Of a DNA stretch of 64,000 nucleotides, positions 58,641 to 64,000 are shown piece after piece. Under the pieces are notes generated by a model that worked only from the letters and a program-made list of their open reading frames with translations, was not told where the DNA came from and made no database searches. The DNA lies in assembly GCA_022376465.1 (NCBI GenBank), contig JACDTU010000003.1, forward strand, positions 992,001 through 1,056,000. The letters run 5' to 3'. Both the position numbers and the translations under genes were made by a program. Position 1 is the first letter of the stretch, and every line of letters begins with the position of its first letter. Source of the DNA: Cubamyces lactineus (taxonomy: Eukaryota; Basidiomycota; Agaricomycetes; Polyporales; Polyporaceae).

Positions 58641-59553
58641 TCCCGCTGCACGCTTCTCTCCTTGCGCGGCATCGCGCTGGCCTACGGTAGCAGCATCACG
58701 GACCCCCGGACTATTTGGCACATTTTTCTGACCTCGACCTCGGCTTCGACCTCTCGGACTCGGTGAAACGGGAGCGCCCGCTGTGCGCGGTGGTCTCTAA
58801 ATCGCCGCGGCTTCCCATACCATACAGCGGAGGAGCGCACGATGCTTTCTGTGTGTGTGTGTTGTACTTTCCTGCCCGCGCCCATGATACATGATACGTA
58901 GGATCATCCCGCGAAGGCGCGGATGTGCTCGCGCGTCGATCTCTGCACAGTCCGGCATGCCAGTCTTCCATCCCGCCCACTAGTTTCCCCGTCTGTGTAC
59001 TGTTGTGACATACCTAGGAAGGCGCGATGCGCCGGTGTACTTGCCTGCACACTGGTTCCTCTTTTCCGACTCCTCTTCTCGCCTGGATACTTCTCTCACT
59101 CGTCACGGTTGCTCCCTTTTCTCGTTCTGCGCTCTCGCATATGTATGTAGATAGATCATCCACCTCGCTCGCATCGCTCATTCTTTGGTATCACGAAGCA
59201 TGGCCTCAGCAGTGTTGAACGATCTCTGCTCAGCGTTGACTCTGGACGGATGCATATGAGGACGATGTATGTATTGACAAAAGAAGTTATACGTTTCCGC
59301 CACATCGTCAGACGTCAACGGGCTGTGAGAGTGATCCAGGGTGTAGGTAAGTGATGTGTATTGCGCCGCAAGAGGACGACGATATACAGAGAGGTAACTA
59401 GGGGAGAAGACGGGAGGAGGGAGGGATACGTCGATTGTGTAGAGTACGGAGAGGATAGGAGGGGAGGGTGTCGGGTGTCGCATACAGGATAGACTAAACC
59501 AATAAATGTAGAGCGGCAAAGCAGAGAAACGATCTGTATATCCAACGAACGGA
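58641..59553. other. convergent intergenic region
   Basis: Tail-to-tail gap of 0.9 kb. It contains a (GT)n microsatellite (about 58850-58863) and a GA-rich purine block (59390-59470). No gene is seen. Confidence 0.45.
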
Positions 59554-62169
59554 TTATGCTCGTAGGGTGGTAGGCGGAGCCGTCGTCGTGGGCGATGCAG
59601 GGTGCCCGTCCGATTGCTGCGAGATGGACCGCCTGCTCTTCCGGAGCCGCCCCGACTTGCTCGACGGCGTCGGGGACAGCGGCGGGCGCTGTGGGGAGAT
59701 GGGCGGTGCTGCCCCGCCATTCGGCGGCGTGTGCGGACGAGTCGATTGGTGGTGATGGTGTTGGCTATGTTGCTGTTGGTCACTGGGCTGGGACTGGTGA
59801 TTATGTGAATGCGAGTGTGAGTGGGAGCGGGAGTGATGAGAACGTCCGTTTGCCTGGCTCGCATCGCCGTTCACCGAGGGCTTCGTACTCGCAGTCGAGC
59901 TGGAGCTCTCGGTCCTTGACATTGGGGGCGCGCTCGGCCTCAGGCTTCTATGCGCAGACGTCCGCCGTACGATGCGCGGTCCCAGCATCTTACTACTATC
60001 CTCGCGCCGCTCTCTACTCTCGCGCCTTCGCTGCGAATGAGCGGCATCGCCATTCCGCCTGCTCTCCCTCCTCGATAGCTCGGCGCCTCCATTGGGTGTT
60101 GCAGACGCGTGCGACTCCTCCGCCTTGACCGTTTCCTCAGAACCGCGTGGCGAGCCCGAATACGGCGACGACCGCGGCTGCTGCACGCGCTCATAATAGA
60201 GCATGAACGCGCCAGAGCCCTCCTGCAGGACGCGCTCGATCCCGCACTCCTGGACGCTATCGTCGGATATGCGCAACCACCCGCGTCCGGGGCGCGCGCC
60301 CGAGTCATCCTCGTCCCGAACGGGCCCGTATCGCTCGCATCGCGCGCAATCGCATCCTAGTGGGCAGGCAAGCCTGGGAGGCGCGAAGCGGCGCTCCCTG
60401 GTGGAGAGCGGTCGAGGCTTGCGTCGGAAGCAGACGTAGTGGCCAAAGGAGTGCTGACCGTAGTGGCACACGACGGCGGAAAGGCGGTATAGTGTACGGG
60501 GGACAGCGTACGTAGAAGGTGTGGGGGTGATGGATCGCTGGACGGGGATGGGGGGAGGCGGGGATGAGATAGGTGCGGATGGTTGGGTGGAAAGCTGTCC
60601 GGAGGTAGTATATGGAGTGAGGTCTAGGATCTCTGGGAAAACGACGCGACAGTTATTCTTGGCGGCGTAATGGCCATAATGCATCGAGCGGTTGAGGTGA
60701 AGAGCGAGTACTGGTGGTGGCTACGGACGGGTCAATGGGGTAATTAGGGAGGCAAATGCATGACTTACACGAGCGACCATAGATTGCTTAGTAGATGCTC
60801 GACTGAACACCTTTTCCATTTTCACACCCTTGATGTCCTCCTCAATCCGACCCTCGTCCAAGGCAGCCTTCACGCGGCCTAGGAGTTTGCGAGCATCTCG
60901 AGCGCGTTTCTTCTTGGAGGAGGACGGATCGGTCGATGCTGAAGATGCCTCGGTCAAACGTTCGGCCTCCTGTTCTAACCGCTTGTGGGTGGCAAGCATA
61001 GAACATTTACGGCAGATGCAGTCGCTGAGAAGCTCCAACCTCGTGTAATCTTCAAGACACTCCTCGAGACGGCATGCAGCCTGAGTGAATGATATCAGCA
61101 GGAAGCGGGAGAATTGTAAGGGGTCATACATACCACCATGCGAGGCACGGCGAGCTGCCAATTATCAAACGGGAAATGCATGACAGCCTCCGTGTACCCA
61201 CACTCCATGCAGCTACGTCTGTTCGCAGTGAGGCCGTCGAACACCGTCTGACTGAGGTCGCGAACAGTCAAAGCATCTTCCTTCGTCAAGCCTCCCAAAC
61301 CTCGATCTCGCCGGCTCTCTTTCGCCACAGCAGACGCCTCGCTCTTGATACATTCAGAGAGGAGCTGGAAAAGCTCCTGCGCGTCTTGATGCTCACGAGA
61401 GGAGAATAAGGAATTGTGCTTGCCCGGATTGTGGTTCGACAACGCGGCGATGATGTCAACGGGGCGTATCGCACGCGGGGACGAAGAGGGCGTGTTGAGG
61501 ACTGTCATCTGCCTCGTCAAGTGAGGTACACGTGAACGGACTGAGGGTACTAACGGCGAACGAGCTCCCTTAGAGAGTCGATAACGGGGGTAGGCACATC
61601 CAATGTCTCAGCTCTTGCGTGAACTTGCTCTAACTGAGGCTGAAGATATGACAAGGATGCCATGGCCTAGATGACGAACAGGTATGAAGGGGGTGGTTCC
61701 TTCAGTTCATGTATTTTGCACGTACCTGTAGGGTGGAATTCATGAAGCAATATGTGCCCGAGATGTTGACAAGTCCGGGATAGTATCCGTCCTCACTTGA
61801 CCCATCGTAGGAGCTTTCTGGGGCAATGTATGGGTTTCTATTGCCATGGGAGTAAGTACACTATCGGCAAAACGCACCTTGGCTAGAGGTTCGCGCAACC
61901 TGGTCATCCCGAGTACGAACGTGCCTCCTCTTCAGCTTCTTCCTATCTGAGCCTGCAGCAGACGAGGATCCATCTGACCAGTTCCAGGGCAAGATGAACG
62001 CCAGAGAGTCGAAGACCATCAAGACGGTGGCTGCGATCGAATGGCGGTACGAGTTTACGACGAGCACAAGCGTCGGAACGAGGACGAGGAAGACAAGAGG
62101 CGCTATTTGCTGAAAAGCCGGACTGGAGAGGACTTGGAAGACGTAGTAACGGAAGTCGTGGTGCAGCAT
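59554..62169 (-). CDS. UBP1: membrane-anchored ubiquitin protease, UBP1/USP30 type
   Basis: C19 deubiquitinase of 780 aa in six exons (introns 61818-61877, 61667-61725, 61509-61561, 61081-61133, 60721-60768). An in-frame TAG directly precedes the start ATG, fixing it. Residues about 20-62 carry one or two hydrophobic helices (IAPLVFLVLVPTLVLVV), then a basic KKLKRRH: an N-terminal anchor as in yeast Ubp1 and animal USP30. The Cys box is GLVNISGTYCFMNSTLQ with catalytic Cys about 121, one residue longer than the usual GLxNxGNTCxMNS. The zinc-binding fingers show CMECGY and CICRKC, the His box YGQHSFGHYVCF has His about 486, and GWLRISDDSV supplies the third catalytic residue. The tail is His/Ser-rich (SHSHSHSHNH, QQQHSQHHHH). 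Membrane identity (ER or mitochondrial outer membrane) is not decided. Confidence 0.88.
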
Positions 62170-62323
62170 CTAGCTCAGATTGACGAGCTTCCTCGTACTG
62201 ACGACATGGGTCAGCAGAAGACAGTAGTTGGCAGAAACTTGCCTCGACTTCGCCGCCAGCTGAGCGTAAGTCGGGGCGCCAGTGTTAACATAATATGAGC
62301 CTAATACCGCGTCTTGATAACAT

Positions 62324-62447
62324 GGCTACCTGGCGCAATGGTAGCGCGTTTGGCTTCGATTGCCGACGGCTACAACGTGACTCACACACCGTGTGACGTC
62401 ACGGTCACGGCACCAAAAGGTTGCAGGTTCGAGTCCTGCGGTGGTCA
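62324..62447 (+). tRNA. tRNA-Arg(UCG) with 52-nt intron
   Basis: A complete cloverleaf can be drawn: acceptor GGCTACC/GGTGGTC (five Watson-Crick and two G-U pairs), D stem GCGC/GCGC, anticodon stem TTTGG/CCAAA, loop C-T-TCG-A-A, variable AGGTT, T stem GCAGG/CCTGC with loop TTCGAGT, discriminator A. The anticodon TCG (62356-62358) reads CGA (Arg). The intron 62360-62411 sits one base 3' of the anticodon, the canonical nuclear position. B box GGTTCGAGTCC is intact and T5 at 62452-62456 is the Pol III terminator. Confidence 0.88.
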
Positions 62448-62815
62448 TTCCTTTTTGCCAGTTCGAATTGGACGGTGATTAATGAAGATTTTTAGAGATT
62501 CGTGTTCCAGCTAGTATGGCATCTATTATACGTGCGTTACAGCAACAAGATGGAGAGAATAGCACAAGTTCTATCAAAACATTGGGCGCAAGAAGACGAA
62601 CGAGCATTAAAAGAGATACCCTCGAGTTGAACAACATACTCAGTATCCGGGCCGGCTGCCGAGACGCGTCTGGGTTGATTGAGACGCGTCGGTGGCGGAG
62701 TTGTTCAAGTGCTTTTGTCAGTGATCGCCTGCCGCAGCTTGTCCGTCTCCTGCCTGCTTCTCCGGGATCCTCGTATTTGGGACCACACTCTTTATTGGTT
62801 CGTCTTCTTGGATAC
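62448..62815. promoter_or_regulatory. tRNA terminator and CDC7 upstream region
   Basis: Starts with the Pol III T-run, then 360 bp to the CDC7 start. The CDC7 frame is open back to 62516 (ATG there, MASIIRALQ), but those residues look unlike kinase N-termini. Pol III interference with the CDC7 promoter is possible. Confidence 0.4.
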
Positions 62816-64000
62816 ATGGCTGCCACCGCTCTTCTCTCGCGACACTCCTCCAACCCGCTTGAAGTGTCTTCTTCAGATACGCGGAACCGCGCATACCTCA
62901 GGGAGCTCATGGAGGCTCAGCAGCTGGCTCGCCATTACGCTGCAGAACAACCTTCATCGGACGACCCTCTGAACGAGTTCAACCTGCCCGAACTTGAACG
63001 ATACCATTCCCATCTCGCTCAGCTCTACACCCCCGCACAGGCATCTGCATACCAGTACGGCGCGTCCGCGGGCAACGTACCCGAGAAACCAATAGAGGTG
63101 GACGAGGAAATGCTTAGCGACGGCGAGTCTGGAGAGGAAGAGATGGAGCAAGACGAAGACCAGGAGTCGGAAGAAGATGAAGACGGTGACACCGATGAAG
63201 AGTTGACTATCTACCTCAAGTCTCGCGACGAGCAAGCAGAAATTGAGGAAGAAATCATGGACCTCGAGTCTGCTGTCCCTGAACTCACAGAAGACTACAA
63301 GATTATCGACAGGCTCGGAACAGGCACGTTTTCCGCAGTGTACAAAGCTATTGACCTCGGTTACCACACCAAGTGGGACAATTCCGAATGGCACGGACAC
63401 CATCCACCAACGTCGTCTGCATATTATCAAACCGTACCACATCCACCGGGGAGTAAGGTGTTCGTCGCAGTCAAGCGCATCTACGTGACAAGTGGACCAG
63501 AACGAATACGCAACGAAATCTCCATCATGGAGGACTGCAGAGGTTGTCGGCACGTCTCCCAGCTCATTACCGCATTTCGCAACCAGGACCAAGTAGTTGC
63601 TATAATGCCCTACCACAAGAACGACGATTTCCGAGTACGTTTCATGCACTCATACGATATATGCGCGTTACTCACGCATATATGCAGGATTACTTCAGGT
63701 ACCTCCCTTTGGAAGGTATCAGAGCGTACTTCCGATGTATGTTCCGTGCATTGCGCGACATTCACTCACGAGGGATCATACATCGCGACGTCAAGCCTGC
63801 GAATTTTCTTTTCGATCCTCGGACTGGCATAGGCACACTTTGCGACTTCGGTTTGGCTTGTGTACGTGTGCAGAGGAACTCCCATGGTGCATACTGTCTA
63901 TGCTGACATCAAAGATCTCAGCGTGCAGAACGCGGGCCTTCACTGGGTGCATGTTTGCACACTGCACCGACTCGTGAATTCCCCCATGGTCGCCTCAAAC
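62816..64000 (+). CDS. CDC7: CDC7 (DDK) protein kinase, truncated by window end
   Basis: Catalytic subunit of the Dbf4-dependent kinase that phosphorylates the MCM helicase to fire origins. 5' part only: exons 62816-63634, 63688-63861 and 63922 to the edge. Residues about 95-140 are strongly acidic (DEEMLSDGESGEEEMEQDED). The kinase domain starts YKIIDRLGTGTFSAVYKAID (Gly loop), with VAVKRIY, the catalytic loop IIHRDVKPANFLFD and CDFGLA. The next exon, after intron 63862-63921, gives ERGPSLGACLHTAPTREFPHGRLK, the CDC7-specific start of the activation segment. The insert between Gly loop and Lys (YHTKWDNSEWHGHH) is also typical. Frame is lost at the right edge, so length is unknown. Confidence 0.9.

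Noticed and set aside
62954..63649. 231-codon minus-strand open frame
   Set aside because: Antisense of the CDC7 kinase exon; hydrophobic runs come from the complement of its acidic stretch.

Overview
The window is nuclear DNA of a filamentous basidiomycete, most likely an Agaricomycete. The genes are densely packed on both strands and cut by many short introns (mostly 47-70 nt, GT..AG, with CTRAC/CTGAC-like branch sites). Several families typical of Agaricomycetes are present: a DUF6533-type membrane protein, BTB proteins with PRWW tails, a Zn2Cys6 regulator with a KRGPPKGY linker, and a sedolisin protease. I cannot name the genus. Exon models were built by hand from splice consensus, reading frame and remembered family sequence; the phases of all full models close without a frameshift. 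Functional names are family-level calls, not database results.

Layout. 0.7-9.2 kb: OPY2-like membrane anchor (-), CAF16 ABC ATPase (-), AIR1/2 zinc-knuckle TRAMP subunit (+), Zn2Cys6 regulator (-). 10.4-15.8 kb: a UBA/Cys-rich/E2 protein with a BIRC6-like UBC domain (+) and the peroxisomal carrier PMP47/ANT1 (+). 16.3-23.3 kb: a large coiled-coil membrane protein with DSFW repeats (-), divergent from ATG22 (+). 24.4-31.9 kb: alpha/beta hydrolase (-), divergent from a charged nuclear-type protein (+), then a homeodomain-like remnant and RRP7 (+). 33-36 kb: DUF6533 membrane protein (+) and a WBP2-like GRAM protein (-). 36.1-38.1 kb: a gene-poor stretch holding a 60-bp inverted repeat. 38-47 kb: sedolisin (+), single-pass membrane protein (+), coiled-coil protein (+). 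47.7-58.6 kb: PPIL4 cyclophilin-RRM (+), BTB (+), P5C dehydrogenase (+), double BTB (-), DNAJC28-like (+), small conserved protein (+). 59.5-64 kb: membrane-anchored USP (-), intron-containing tRNA-Arg (+), and CDC7 kinase (+), cut by the window edge.

The content is mostly housekeeping: RNA surveillance and rRNA processing (AIR, RRP7, PPIL4), ubiquitin metabolism (E2, USP, possibly the BTB adaptors), organelle transport and turnover (PMP47, ATG22), proline catabolism (P5CDH), signalling (OPY2, CDC7) and secretion (sedolisin). There is no operon-like logic and no secondary-metabolite cluster. The least explained signals are the E2 fusion, the DSFW repeats, the shared Cys/PRWW tail of the two BTB proteins, the 37-kb inverted repeat, two GC-AG introns and an 8-nt microexon.
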